Origin: Sediminibacterium sp.
GTDB lineage: Bacteria > Bacteroidota > Bacteroidia > Chitinophagales > Chitinophagaceae
Direction: 5' to 3'
DNA length: 42,898 nucleotides
Assembly (NCBI GenBank): GCA_027490265.1
Contig: JAIXYL010000123.1
Span: 1 to 42,898, forward strand
This document shows, in pieces, positions 20,744 through 30,645 of this stretch. The notes beneath the pieces are model-generated. The model was not told the origin of the DNA. It saw only the letters and a list, made by a program, of their open reading frames with translations, and did not search any database. The position numbers and the translations under genes were made by a program. How positions within the stretch are numbered: position 1 is the stretch's first letter; every line of letters starts with the position of its first letter.

Positions 20744-21766
20744 TCATCCCTTTGTGGATATAATTTCTATAAATCGTTTTTTATTCCGAACAAAATAGTT
20801 CCACACAACTGAACCATGGTAAACGCCTTGCAGCGACAGCATTGGTTTATGCACTTGTTTAGCTGACCAGAATCGCGTGATAAACCACCAACTAAATGCC
20901 AAGTGCGCTTTCATGATAGCAGTGAAAAAATAAATATCGCCAGATAATAACCCTTTCCAAGCTGAAATAGCATCCAAACCAAACCGAAAAGGCAGTTTCC
21001 AAATCAATTCATTAAATGGCAGATTTTTAGCCAACATGATGAGGTTATTCCTAAAATTTAAGAAGACTTTTCTACCACCTCTAGGCAGCGTACCCCCACC
21101 CACATGAAAAACTTCTGATTCAGGACAAGCCATGATTGTATAACCCGCCAATTGCATGCGCCAACACAAATCAATTTCCTCTTGATGCGCAAAAAAATAA
21201 GGATCAAACCCATTCATTTCATGGAAAACCCTTGCTCGAACAAACATAGCTGCACCAGAAGCCCAAAAGATGGGGGCATGCTGATTGTATTGTCCATGAT
21301 CGGTCTCACAAATATCAAAAACTCGTCCTCTGGAAAATGGATAGCCTAAGTAATCAATCCAACCACCTGCTGCTCCAGCGTATTCAAATAATGCTGGCTC
21401 ATGAAATGCACGCATTTTGGGTTGTGCAGCCGCAATTGATTGGTTTTGTTCCATTAATTCAATGACTGGCTTAATCCAATTAGAACTGACTTGCACGTCT
21501 GAGTTCAATAAAATATAGTAATCGGCTTCTACCCTTTTCAATGCCCAATTATAGCCCCCAGCAAATCCTTCATTGGTATGATGATCTAGAATCTGAATCT
21601 GTGGATAGGTTTGTTGCACAAACCTAATTGAATCATCCGTTGACCCGTTGTCTGCAACAACAATTTGCAAGTTGGGGTAATCACTGCCCACCACCGAAGG
21701 CAAAAATTGCGCAAGGTGTTTCTGTCCATTGTAATTTAATATCACTACTGCAACCGATGGGCTCAA
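20744..21766 (-). CDS. Family 2 glycosyltransferase
   Basis: VAVVILNYNGQKHLAQFLPS; VVADNGSTDDS; LLNSDVQV; DPYFFAHQEEIDLCWR. Confidence 0.92.
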   Translation of the reverse strand: MSPSVAVVILNYNGQKHLAQFLPSVVGSDYPNLQIVVADNGSTDDSIRFVQQTYPQIQILDHHTNEGFAGGYNWALKRVEADYYILLNSDVQVSSNWIKPVIELMEQNQSIAAAQPKMRAFHEPALFEYAGAAGGWIDYLGYPFSRGRVFDICETDHGQYNQHAPIFWASGAAMFVRARVFHEMNGFDPYFFAHQEEIDLCWRMQLAGYTIMACPESEVFHVGGGTLPRGGRKVFLNFRNNLIMLAKNLPFNELIWKLPFRFGLDAISAWKGLLSGDIYFFTAIMKAHLAFSWWFITRFWSAKQVHKPMLSLQGVYHGSVVWNYFVRNKKRFIEIISTKG

Positions 21767-21800
21767 AATCAGGGTTTTGGCGAAAGTACAATCAAAATAA

Positions 21801-22937
21801 TTAACTATTCAATCCCCAATTAATTAATGCCCTAACTTCCTTTGGTACCGTCAACACCCGCTCTTTAGAGGCTTTATGTGCCAATCGAACAATGATCATT
21901 TTTTTAGAAGGAATGGCTATAATGTATTGCCCCAAAATACCTCTTGCATAAAAGATCTCTGGGTGTTGCGGATCTATCCACCATTGGTAGCCATAATAGA
22001 TGCAAGCCAAATCCTTATCGTCTTTGATTTGACAGGCTGTGATGGATTGTTTCCAATAAGCAGAATCAATAATTGGTACCCCATTTATTTTACCAGTATC
22101 AAGCATGAACTTCCCGATTCTTGCAAAATCACGGGCATTGGTATTAAAACAGCAGAATGCCTTTGTATGGCCATCTTTAGTATCTGTACTCCAGAGTGCA
22201 TCATGACTTGCACCAAGTGGTTGCCATAAATGTTTAGCTGCATAATCACCTACAGATTGGCCTGTTGCTTTTTCTAAAATCAACCCCAATAACTGCGTAT
22301 CACCACTTTTGTATTTATGCAAAGTTCCTGGTTGATTCACCATTTTTACTTGGGTGGCAGTTTTATACAAGTCTGCACCATAATAGGCTTCAGCTGTTAC
22401 TGCCAATGGATTCCAGTAACTTTCATTCCAGTCGGTACCACTACTCATGGTCAACAAATCTTTAATTTTAACAGCCGCTTTTTCGCCATCAGCAAACTCA
22501 GGAATAAAATCTCCAACAGGTTGCTCCACTGATTGTATTTTCCCTTCTTTAATGGCCACACCAATTAAAATACTGGTAATGCTCTTGGCCATTGAAAATG
22601 ACCCCGATAATGAACTGTCGCTGTAGCCATCCCAATATTTTTCAAACACAATTGAATCGTTTTTAATCATTAAGACCCCAACCGTTCTTAGTGATTCCAA
22701 TAGCTGATTTAAACTGTCTGGATAAGCTAGTTTGTTGTATTGATTGGCAAGCGGCCAAGGCTTGTCCTGCTTGGCTTTAGCCACTGTTTGATTGTTAAAA
22801 ATTTTATAGTCATCAATGGCGGAAAAATTATGATAGACCGCTTTAAATAAATAGGTTTTATCAAATAAAACGGCATAAGCAGACAAAGCGCCTAACAATA
22901 CCACCAATACAATAAATACATATTTCAAGATGCGCAT
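21801..22937 (-). CDS. Serine hydrolase, beta-lactamase class C-like
   Basis: SxxK motif in GSFSMAKSITSILIG; HKYKSGDTQLLG; secreted N-terminus. Confidence 0.85.
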   Translation of the reverse strand: MRILKYVFIVLVVLLGALSAYAVLFDKTYLFKAVYHNFSAIDDYKIFNNQTVAKAKQDKPWPLANQYNKLAYPDSLNQLLESLRTVGVLMIKNDSIVFEKYWDGYSDSSLSGSFSMAKSITSILIGVAIKEGKIQSVEQPVGDFIPEFADGEKAAVKIKDLLTMSSGTDWNESYWNPLAVTAEAYYGADLYKTATQVKMVNQPGTLHKYKSGDTQLLGLILEKATGQSVGDYAAKHLWQPLGASHDALWSTDTKDGHTKAFCCFNTNARDFARIGKFMLDTGKINGVPIIDSAYWKQSITACQIKDDKDLACIYYGYQWWIDPQHPEIFYARGILGQYIIAIPSKKMIIVRLAHKASKERVLTVPKEVRALINWGLNS

Positions 22938-23080
22938 ACAAATGAATTTGGTATTGAATATAATTAATTATCTTGCAACCATGTTAAATATGCATTTTCT
23001 CCAATTTAACCTAGACTTTCTAGACCATCCTGCGGGTACTAGATAATCCTTGCCTATTTTTTATTCCCATTTATTTTATT

Positions 23081-23106
23081 GCTAAACCTTTCAAGAAGGT
23101 TTAAGC
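23081..23106 (+). other. Stem-loop in the rocD leader
   Basis: GCTAAACCTT-TCAAG-AAGGTTTAAGC. Confidence 0.5.
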
Positions 23107-23132
23107 GTTTATTTATTTTAAAAATTTAACCA

Positions 23133-24365
23133 ATGGAAACTGCGTTATTATCGCCAGTGACTGCTGCATATTTAGAACTTGAAGAACAATACGGTGCACA
23201 CAATTACCATCCACTCCCCGTAGTTTTAGAAAAAGGTGAAGGTGTTTTTTTATGGGATGTAGAAGGTAAACGATACTTCGACTTTTTGAGTGGTTACTCT
23301 GCTGTAAATCAAGGCCATTGCCATCCTCGTATCATTAACAGCTTGATTGAACAAGCACAAAAACTCACACTTACATCCCGTGCCTTCCACAACAATTTAT
23401 TAGGCGAATACGAGCAATTTATTGCAAACTATTTTGGATACGATAAAGTTTTGCCAATGAATACTGGTGTAGAAGGTGGCGAAACCGCCATTAAACTGGC
23501 ACGCAGATGGGCATATGCTAAAAAGGGTGTTGAAGACAATAAAGCCAAAATCATTTTTGCACAGGGCAATTTTTGGGGAAGGACGATGGCGGCAATTTCT
23601 TCTTCAACCGACCCCAGTAGCTACCACCAATTTGGTCCGTTTATGCCAGGCTTTGAATTGGTACCATACAACAATATTCCGGCGTTAGAGCAGGCTTTGC
23701 AAGACCCAAATGTTGCAGCATTTATGGTAGAGCCCATTCAGGGTGAAGCAGGTGTGGTTATTCCAGACGAAGGCTATCTTACAAAAGTTCGTGCACTATG
23801 TACACAATACAATGTATTGTTTATTGCGGATGAAATACAAACAGGTTTAGCAAGAACTGGCCAATTATTGGCTTGTGATCATGAAGGCGTAAGACCTGAT
23901 ATATTAATTCTTGGCAAAGCGTTAAGTGGTGGCGTTTTACCCGTTTCAGCTGTATTAGCTGATGATTTTATTATGATGAATATTAAGCCAGGTGAGCATG
24001 GGTCTACCTATGGCGGCAATCCATTGGCCTGTGCTGTAGCGATGAGCGCCTTAACCGTGATTAAAGAAGAGAACCTTGCAGAGAATGCAACAGCAATGGG
24101 ACAACTATTAAGAGATGAATTGGCCAAATTGGCTTCACCTTATATTAAAACCATTCGTGGCAAAGGTTTGTTGAATGCGGTTGTGATCAATCATCCTAAT
24201 CCTGATGCAGCATGGGAGCTTTGCTTAATCTTGAAAGAAAAAGGATTATTGGCCAAACCAACCCATGGCGACAAAATACGTTTTGCACCACCATTGGTGA
24301 TTACTCGAGCACAAATTTTAGAATGTGTTGCAATTATTGACGCTGCTTTGAAAGATCTATCTTAG
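23133..24365 (+). CDS. rocD: Ornithine--oxo-acid transaminase
   Basis: Class III aminotransferase; [62 protein letters not shown]. Confidence 0.94.
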   Translation: METALLSPVTAAYLELEEQYGAHNYHPLPVVLEKGEGVFLWDVEGKRYFDFLSGYSAVNQGHCHPRIINSLIEQAQKLTLTSRAFHNNLLGEYEQFIANYFGYDKVLPMNTGVEGGETAIKLARRWAYAKKGVEDNKAKIIFAQGNFWGRTMAAISSSTDPSSYHQFGPFMPGFELVPYNNIPALEQALQDPNVAAFMVEPIQGEAGVVIPDEGYLTKVRALCTQYNVLFIADEIQTGLARTGQLLACDHEGVRPDILILGKALSGGVLPVSAVLADDFIMMNIKPGEHGSTYGGNPLACAVAMSALTVIKEENLAENATAMGQLLRDELAKLASPYIKTIRGKGLLNAVVINHPNPDAAWELCLILKEKGLLAKPTHGDKIRFAPPLVITRAQILECVAIIDAALKDLS

Positions 24366-24729
24366 GTAAGAAAGACATAACCATTGTAATAGCCGAGAAA
24401 GCAAGTAGGAGGAATAATCCTATTTGTTTTTTCGGACATTCTCCACCATTACAGGTGGTAAGAATTAAGTAATTTCTAACAGCCCATGCAAATACCATCG
24501 CGGTTAAAAATACATTGACGCGTTTGGCCCAAATTTTAGGAATCAAAAACAACACGGCGGCTGTAATCCCCATGTAAACAATAAACATACCTGGTCTACC
24601 AAATCTGGTTCCTTCTGCTTTAAATCCAGTAATGGTAATTGCTTTGCTTTCGATGATGACCCATGGCATAAAACAGACTAAAATTGCCATGATTACCGCC
24701 AAAAATCCGATGGTTTGAGAATGCTTCAT
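24334..24729 (-). CDS. DUF4418-like small membrane protein
   Basis: Four TM segments with a Cys pair ([11 protein letters not shown]); family call tentative. Confidence 0.6.
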   Translation of the reverse strand: MKHSQTIGFLAVIMAILVCFMPWVIIESKAITITGFKAEGTRFGRPGMFIVYMGITAAVLFLIPKIWAKRVNVFLTAMVFAWAVRNYLILTTCNGGECPKKQIGLFLLLAFSAITMVMSFLPKIDLSKQRQ

Positions 24730-24755
24730 TGTATTAATTGTCCGGCAAAGTTAAC

Positions 24756-25388
24756 TTAAAAGTCTTTCAGCAACTTAATCTCATTTCTGTATAATAAAAT
24801 GCGGCCATCGTTTTCCAATTGCTTTAACAATCTTGAGATGACCACTCTAGATGTAGCCAATTCATCTGCTATCAAATAATGAGACGCTTTGATCACACTG
24901 GATCCAGTAACTTGTTTTTTTTCGCGCAAGTAGGCAATCAAACGTTCATCTAATTTGTGAAAAGCAATGGATTCAATATTTTTAAGCAATTCTAAAAAGC
25001 GATCATTGAAGCTGCGCATGATATAATTTTTCCAACTAGGATATTTACAAAGCCACTCTTCTAATTTAATATGTGGAATAGCCAATAATTCAACAGCTTC
25101 TTCTGCAATAGCTTTCACTTCACTTTTTTTGGCTTCTACACAACAACTATAAGCCATTGAACAACTTTCATTGTTAGACAAATAGTACAGCAATATTTCT
25201 TTCCCATTGTCGTCTTTGCGCAAGACTTTAATGGTGCCTTTTAATATTAAAGGCATATATCGAATATACTTACCATAATCCATGATTAAATCTCCCTCAT
25301 TGAATTGTCTGACTTCGCCAAACTGATACATTTCAGTCACCAATGCTGGTTCAAAAATCGCGTCAAAAGGTGTTACGTTTCTATTCAT
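24756..25388 (-). CDS. Crp/Fnr-family transcriptional regulator
   Basis: cNMP-binding-like domain with CSMAYSCCVEAKKSEVKAI; C-terminal HTH ASHYLIADELATSRVVISRLLKQLENDGRI. Confidence 0.92.
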   Translation of the reverse strand: MNRNVTPFDAIFEPALVTEMYQFGEVRQFNEGDLIMDYGKYIRYMPLILKGTIKVLRKDDNGKEILLYYLSNNESCSMAYSCCVEAKKSEVKAIAEEAVELLAIPHIKLEEWLCKYPSWKNYIMRSFNDRFLELLKNIESIAFHKLDERLIAYLREKKQVTGSSVIKASHYLIADELATSRVVISRLLKQLENDGRILLYRNEIKLLKDF

Positions 25389-25390
25389 GA

Positions 25391-26818
25391 TTAAAAATGG
25401 TAGTTGAGTACAAAGTTATACAGAACCATATTCACTTTATTGATTTCGTATTTCGGCTGATTGTGCAATTCGCCCTGATTCATTTTGCTAACAATGAGTA
25501 ACTGTGCATCCAATCCTTGAAAGAAACCAGCAAAAGCATATCGAATATCTGCATTCACTTGAATATAAGACGGCAGGCCATATTTATTCAATTTTGTATC
25601 AGTTACATCAGGCAATTTAAAATACCCTGCAGCTAAATTGACTGTCCATTGTTTCTGAGGGATTTTATACGCCGCTTTGACTACGAAGGCTTGCACGTTT
25701 CCAAAACCCTCATTACGTTCTCTTGGCATGAACGTAAAAAATGGATCTCTCCCCCATTCTCTTGGCATTAAATATCTGCCTTCATTGGTAATGCGATTAT
25801 AGTTCAAGGACAGATCCCAAACAGGGGACTTATAACCCAATCTTGCACCAAAACTTAAAGCACTACTGTTTTTTTCCATATACCTTTTTGAGGGATCATG
25901 ATTACCGCCATTCCCAAGGGCATGCTGTTTGACCAATTGAAATGAAGTATAATAGTGATGGTGCGCTAAATTGGAAGGTAATTGATAGTCTGCTTGAATC
26001 ATTGCCGTATTAAACACATTTGGCAAATACAAATTCCATGCATGCAATTGAACTTGTTTAGTGGGTTCATGATGTATGCCGACTTGCCAAAGGTTACTGG
26101 CTTCTACATTGCCTGAATAGTCAGACTTAGTACCATCAACATTTACCCCTGATGGATAAACACCGATTGACTCCCCAACACCATACCACTTTACAGTACC
26201 CCTCGGAGAAATGGCATACAACAAACCACCTTCAATTTTAGTTTTGGGCAACGCATTGATGACCATCCAAAGTCCATCAACACCGGTTGGGCGCATTCTG
26301 CCATCTTGCAAATTGATAAACGGCGTATTGATTAACTGTCTTCCTAAAACAACCGTTGATTGTTTATAATTGTATTTGAGGTATAACTCTTCTAATCGAT
26401 CTAAATCATTGGTATTAGTAGGATTTTCAACATCAAATAAAGGCGTTTCAAACCTGCTGGTTTGGCCACTGAGCGGATCTTTTTTGGTTAAATCCGATGA
26501 GCCGATATTGAAAATATAAAAACCACTGACAGCAAACTGAAACCCTTTGAATCTGGCTGTTTCAAAACGTATACCCCCACCTACCGCGTTGGCATAAAAA
26601 TCTGACAACCCCTTTGCATTATCAGTTGTCATAAAAAAATATCTAAAATGTCCATTCACTGTACCCGACTTAAATGCGTGTAAAAGAGAAGATGTGTCAA
26701 TTGTAAGGTCTTTTTTTCCTTTCCACATATCAGGTTTAGTGATGAGTTCTTGGTGTTGGGAAAATGCATCGCTACACCATAACAAAACTGTTATAGAAAA
26801 AAATATCAGCCGCATCAT
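25391..26818 (-). CDS. OprD-like outer membrane porin
   Basis: Signal peptide, SGTVNGHFRYFFM, YLKYNYKQSTVVLGRQLINTPFINLQDGRMRPTGVDG, C-terminal FVLNYHF. Confidence 0.8.
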   Translation of the reverse strand: MMRLIFFSITVLLWCSDAFSQHQELITKPDMWKGKKDLTIDTSSLLHAFKSGTVNGHFRYFFMTTDNAKGLSDFYANAVGGGIRFETARFKGFQFAVSGFYIFNIGSSDLTKKDPLSGQTSRFETPLFDVENPTNTNDLDRLEELYLKYNYKQSTVVLGRQLINTPFINLQDGRMRPTGVDGLWMVINALPKTKIEGGLLYAISPRGTVKWYGVGESIGVYPSGVNVDGTKSDYSGNVEASNLWQVGIHHEPTKQVQLHAWNLYLPNVFNTAMIQADYQLPSNLAHHHYYTSFQLVKQHALGNGGNHDPSKRYMEKNSSALSFGARLGYKSPVWDLSLNYNRITNEGRYLMPREWGRDPFFTFMPRERNEGFGNVQAFVVKAAYKIPQKQWTVNLAAGYFKLPDVTDTKLNKYGLPSYIQVNADIRYAFAGFFQGLDAQLLIVSKMNQGELHNQPKYEINKVNMVLYNFVLNYHF

Positions 26819-26888
26819 GAATAATTTTCGCTTTATCTAAGTGAATAATCAACCCCTGTAACTTGCGTGAGCAAAGTAGCAGGACCAT

Positions 26889-27959
26889 CTAATATGATTG
26901 CATTGGTTTAAATGGACCATATTTATGTTGTGCAGGACTAAATTTGTCTGCATAAGGGCCAAACGGATGATCGATGGGTTTTTTAGAAATATCTGGCCAA
27001 TCCTTGGGTACAGACAAATGCTTTCTAGGTTTACTTAGTACATATGCAGAAACATCCCATGCGTCTTCATCAGACAATTGAGGGTTTTCATGTGTAACGC
27101 CCAAAGGCATATTGTACTTAATGTACTTTGCAAAATTACTAATCCGAAATAACCCTGCACCATCATTAAAACTATTTTTACCCCATAAAGGTGGGTAACT
27201 GTATTCTACCTTATCAGGATTTAACACCCCTTCACCATTGGCTTGGTGACAGCTCTGGCACTTGGTTTCATAAACCAATTGTCCTTTTATAGGATCGGCT
27301 GCTCGATCTAAAAATGCAAGCGCTTTTAATCCTGACCCATTGGCATTTTCACCCTTAGGTACATTTGATCCTATATAATTGATATAAGCTACGATGGCCT
27401 GCATTTCTTTGCTAGTTGTATCTAACGCAGTACCATTCAAACTTCTTTCAAAACAATCATTGATCCGTTTATAAATATTTTCTGAGCTACCACTTCTAGT
27501 TCTAAACTTAGGATATGAAGCAGCCACGGCCCCGTAATTATTGCCATAAACCAATGTGCCAGCTTGTAAATGGCAATTCTGGCAATTTTGTCCATTGCTT
27601 ATTTGTAGCACAGAACCATTGGGTCCTAAATATTTTGCGGTGTGTGCTATTAACTCTCGACCATAGTACACTTGTTCTTTTTTTTCTGGGTCGGTTATCA
27701 GATCCAATGCTTTAGGTTGCCAATAAGCTCTTGCAACTTTAGATTGTTGATTGTTTTCCAATTGCGTTTCAGGGGAAGCGGGTGTTAATGCAATTTTATT
27801 AGATGACTTGAGCCATCCAGCAATGGTATCAGCATAATAAATAACCAAAGGCAACAACACAATACTGATGATTAACACAATAATCAGATTCAGCATGCGC
27901 TGTATCATTTTGATTAATCGTTGTTCTTTCTTAAATGGTTTCTTTGGTTCCATGAGCAA
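26889..27959 (-). CDS. Diheme cytochrome c, thiosulfate dehydrogenase (TsdA)-like
   Basis: Two CXXCH (NGQNCQNCHLQAG, KCQSCHQANGEGV); RSGSSENIYKRINDCFERSLNG contains the conserved TsdA-type Cys; N-terminal TM anchor. Confidence 0.85.
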   Translation of the reverse strand: MLMEPKKPFKKEQRLIKMIQRMLNLIIVLIISIVLLPLVIYYADTIAGWLKSSNKIALTPASPETQLENNQQSKVARAYWQPKALDLITDPEKKEQVYYGRELIAHTAKYLGPNGSVLQISNGQNCQNCHLQAGTLVYGNNYGAVAASYPKFRTRSGSSENIYKRINDCFERSLNGTALDTTSKEMQAIVAYINYIGSNVPKGENANGSGLKALAFLDRAADPIKGQLVYETKCQSCHQANGEGVLNPDKVEYSYPPLWGKNSFNDGAGLFRISNFAKYIKYNMPLGVTHENPQLSDEDAWDVSAYVLSKPRKHLSVPKDWPDISKKPIDHPFGPYADKFSPAQHKYGPFKPMQSY

Positions 27960-27971
27960 TGTGCTTGTTAA

Positions 27972-28385
27972 TTAATGTGGCAATTTTTTCATTAACACGC
28001 CATATAGGTAAGTCCCTACAATGGCAAAAAAGAACACAATGATCATCGATAAAAAGCCATAGCCAATATTTACAACCATCGGACCTGGGCATGCCCCACT
28101 TAAAGCCCAGCCTAATCCAAAAATGATCCCACCAATTAAATATCTGGCAACAGATTTGTCTTTTGGCAAGAAAAGAATGGGGTTGCCATGAAAATCACGA
28201 ATATTGAATTGCTTAATAATGGCAACACCAATAACGCCTAATGTTACCGCAGTTCCAATAATGCCATACATATGAAATGCTTGAAATCGAAACATTTCTT
28301 GAATTCTAAACCAAGACACTGCTTCAGATTTTGCCATCACAATGCCAAATACTATTCCTAATAATAAAAATTTAATCAACTTCAT
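27972..28385 (-). CDS. YeeE/YedE (DUF6691-type) half-transporter
   Basis: GGIIFGLGWALSGACPGPMVVNIGYG. Confidence 0.88.
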   Translation of the reverse strand: MKLIKFLLLGIVFGIVMAKSEAVSWFRIQEMFRFQAFHMYGIIGTAVTLGVIGVAIIKQFNIRDFHGNPILFLPKDKSVARYLIGGIIFGLGWALSGACPGPMVVNIGYGFLSMIIVFFFAIVGTYLYGVLMKKLPH

Positions 28386-28388
28386 CTA

Positions 28389-28946
28389 TTATAATATTAA
28401 AGGCATTATTAAATAAGTCATCACCAATCCTCCAATAAAGAAACCAATTACTGCAATTAAAGATGGCAGTTGTAAATTTGATAACCCACTGATGGCATGA
28501 CCAGAGGTACAACCTCCCGCATATCTAGACCCAAACCCTACCATTAAACCACCAAGGGCTAAGATTAAAAAACCTTTAACCGTGAATACAGCATCCCACC
28601 CAAATAATTCCTTTGGCTGCAAAGATTCAGGTGCCGCAATGCCCATTTTACTTAAATCCTGAATGGTTGCATTTGAAATATTGACAGGGCCCCCATCTGA
28701 TAAAAACTGGGCTGCAATAAATCCACCAATGATGGAGCCGATTAAAAAAACAATATTCCAAGTTTGGGCCTTCCAATTAAAATCAAAAAATTTATTGGTT
28801 TTACCTAATCCTGCCGCGGCACAAATAGTGCGCAGATTTGAAGAGAATCCAAAGGATTGTCCAAAATACAGAAGGAAAAACATGATGCTTGCAATCATGG
28901 CACCAGAAAACCACCATGCCCATGTTTGTGTAATTAATTCACGCAT
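28389..28946 (-). CDS. YeeE/YedE family half-transporter
   Basis: GGLMVGFGSRYAGGCTSGHAISGLSNLQLPSLIAVIGFFIGG. Confidence 0.9.
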   Translation of the reverse strand: MRELITQTWAWWFSGAMIASIMFFLLYFGQSFGFSSNLRTICAAAGLGKTNKFFDFNWKAQTWNIVFLIGSIIGGFIAAQFLSDGGPVNISNATIQDLSKMGIAAPESLQPKELFGWDAVFTVKGFLILALGGLMVGFGSRYAGGCTSGHAISGLSNLQLPSLIAVIGFFIGGLVMTYLIMPLIL

Positions 28947-28958
28947 ATAGATATCTGA

Positions 28959-29792
28959 TTACTTTAAATGAAATGAAATAATTGGTTTAAATAAATGATT
29001 GATCAATTTTTCTGTAGCACTTTGATGCAGTAAACCCGCTTTCCCATGCGTACCAATACAAATGATATCCATATTCATCATTTGATTAAAATGAATGACC
29101 CCATTTTCCACATCTTTATCGTTCACAATATGACATTCAAAACTGTTGATGGCATTTAAATGTGCAAAATGTGCCATATTTAATTCAATTTGATCTTTAA
29201 CTGCATGAATATCCCCAGAGACAATTTGTAAAAAATGAAGGGTAGGATTAAACGCTACCAAAATTTTTTGCATTAGGCTTAAATCTTCTTTTGTTGGTTT
29301 AGAGAAATCATGAACCAATAACAAATGATTAATGCTTAAGTCAGACCTATCACACATTAAAGACAAAACTGGTATAGCAGATTTTCTTGCTACCATTTGC
29401 GTAGAACTACCAGATATTTTTTCTTTTATTCCCCATGCTCCTTTTGTACCCATGACGATTAAATCTACTTGATGGGTATTTGCGAATTGAACAATGGCAT
29501 TGGTTGGCTTTCCTAAAACCAAATGTGTTTGAATTTGCGCTCCATAGATTTGTTTCAAACTGGCCAATTGTCTTTCTGCAATGTCTTTTTGTTGATTGAT
29601 ATAAGCAATATCAATCTCTCCACAAGTACTGATTTGTCCATTGGCGTCCATGGTTACAGTATCAGGCACTGCTAATACATGCAAAAAATGAATATCAGTC
29701 TTGATTTTCTCTTCAAGCTTTTTTACCATAAGAAAAGCAAATTCAGATTGAACAGAGAAATCAGTTGGAATTAAAATTTTTAATGCGTTCAT
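28959..29792 (-). CDS. Universal stress protein (tandem UspA)
   Basis: ILIPTDFSVQSEFAFLMV; LIVMGTKGAWG...GSSTQMVARKSAIPVLSL; second domain IICIGTHGKAGLLHQSATEKLINH. Confidence 0.9.
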   Translation of the reverse strand: MNALKILIPTDFSVQSEFAFLMVKKLEEKIKTDIHFLHVLAVPDTVTMDANGQISTCGEIDIAYINQQKDIAERQLASLKQIYGAQIQTHLVLGKPTNAIVQFANTHQVDLIVMGTKGAWGIKEKISGSSTQMVARKSAIPVLSLMCDRSDLSINHLLLVHDFSKPTKEDLSLMQKILVAFNPTLHFLQIVSGDIHAVKDQIELNMAHFAHLNAINSFECHIVNDKDVENGVIHFNQMMNMDIICIGTHGKAGLLHQSATEKLINHLFKPIISFHLK

Positions 29793-29805
29793 TTGGCTTG
29801 ATTAA

Positions 29806-30117
29806 TTAGTGAACAAATTGAGCCACATTTTGCCAAGTGCCTCCATTTATGACATTGTTAATGCCTTGTTGCTCTAACAATGATTTGGCCATTCCACTTC
29901 TATTACCGCTTCTACAAAAAACAATAACACTGGTTTTATTTTTGAATTTAGCAATCTCTTTGGTAATATTATCCAAAGGGATATTGACTGAGCCTTTAAC
30001 ATGGCCATCAGCAAATTCGCCTGGGGTTCTAACATCTACTAAAAAAGCACCTTCGTTGATTTTTGATGTTAAATCAACTGAAGGCCCGCCTCCAAATAAT
30101 TGACTAAAAATACTCAT
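29806..30117 (-). CDS. Rhodanese-like protein
   Basis: FLVDVRTPGEFADGHVKGSVNIPL; active loop CRSGNRS. Confidence 0.93.
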   Translation of the reverse strand: MSIFSQLFGGGPSVDLTSKINEGAFLVDVRTPGEFADGHVKGSVNIPLDNITKEIAKFKNKTSVIVFCRSGNRSGMAKSLLEQQGINNVINGGTWQNVAQFVH

Positions 30118-30125
30118 AACTTGAT

Positions 30126-30419
30126 TTATTTAAATTTTTCTAAAATATTGACTAAACCCGCTTTTGGCACCACACCGCTTTGTCTCCAAACGGGTTGTCC
30201 TTCCTTAAACACAATTAATGTGGGTACCCCTTGAACTTGGTAAGCAGCAGCGGCCTGTGGATTTTTATCAACGTCAACTTTAATAATGGTGACTTGATCA
30301 CCCATTCGGTCTTTTACTTCTTTTAATATAGGCGACATCATTTTACATGGCCCACACCATTCTGCGAAAAAATCTACCAATACTGGCTTTTCTGATTGTA
30401 TCATTTCATTAAAAGTCAT
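30126..30419 (-). CDS. Thioredoxin
   Basis: VDFFAEWCGPCKMMSPILKEV. Confidence 0.95.
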   Translation of the reverse strand: MTFNEMIQSEKPVLVDFFAEWCGPCKMMSPILKEVKDRMGDQVTIIKVDVDKNPQAAAAYQVQGVPTLIVFKEGQPVWRQSGVVPKAGLVNILEKFK

Positions 30420-30435
30420 TGCACTAAAATTTAGG

Positions 30436-30645
30436 TTAAACTGATGTACTGCTTGATTCTTTTTGAAACATACCCAATAATAATGCGCCCATTAAAGCGC
30501 CATAAAGGGTACTATTGAGCGGTTTTGATGTGATGGCACAAGTACCAGAACTGCAACCAACTTGTTGCCAATAAATATAGCCTGCAATGGCACCCAAGAT
30601 TGCTCCAAACAAATACAATTTATGTTGACTAAACCACTTCTTCAT
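30436..30645 (-). CDS. DUF6132-like small membrane protein (listed ORF start too long)
   Basis: MKKWFSQHKLYLFGAILGAIAGYIYWQQVGCSSGTCAITSKPLNSTLYGALMGALLLG. Confidence 0.75.
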   Translation of the reverse strand: MKKWFSQHKLYLFGAILGAIAGYIYWQQVGCSSGTCAITSKPLNSTLYGALMGALLLGMFQKESSSTSV

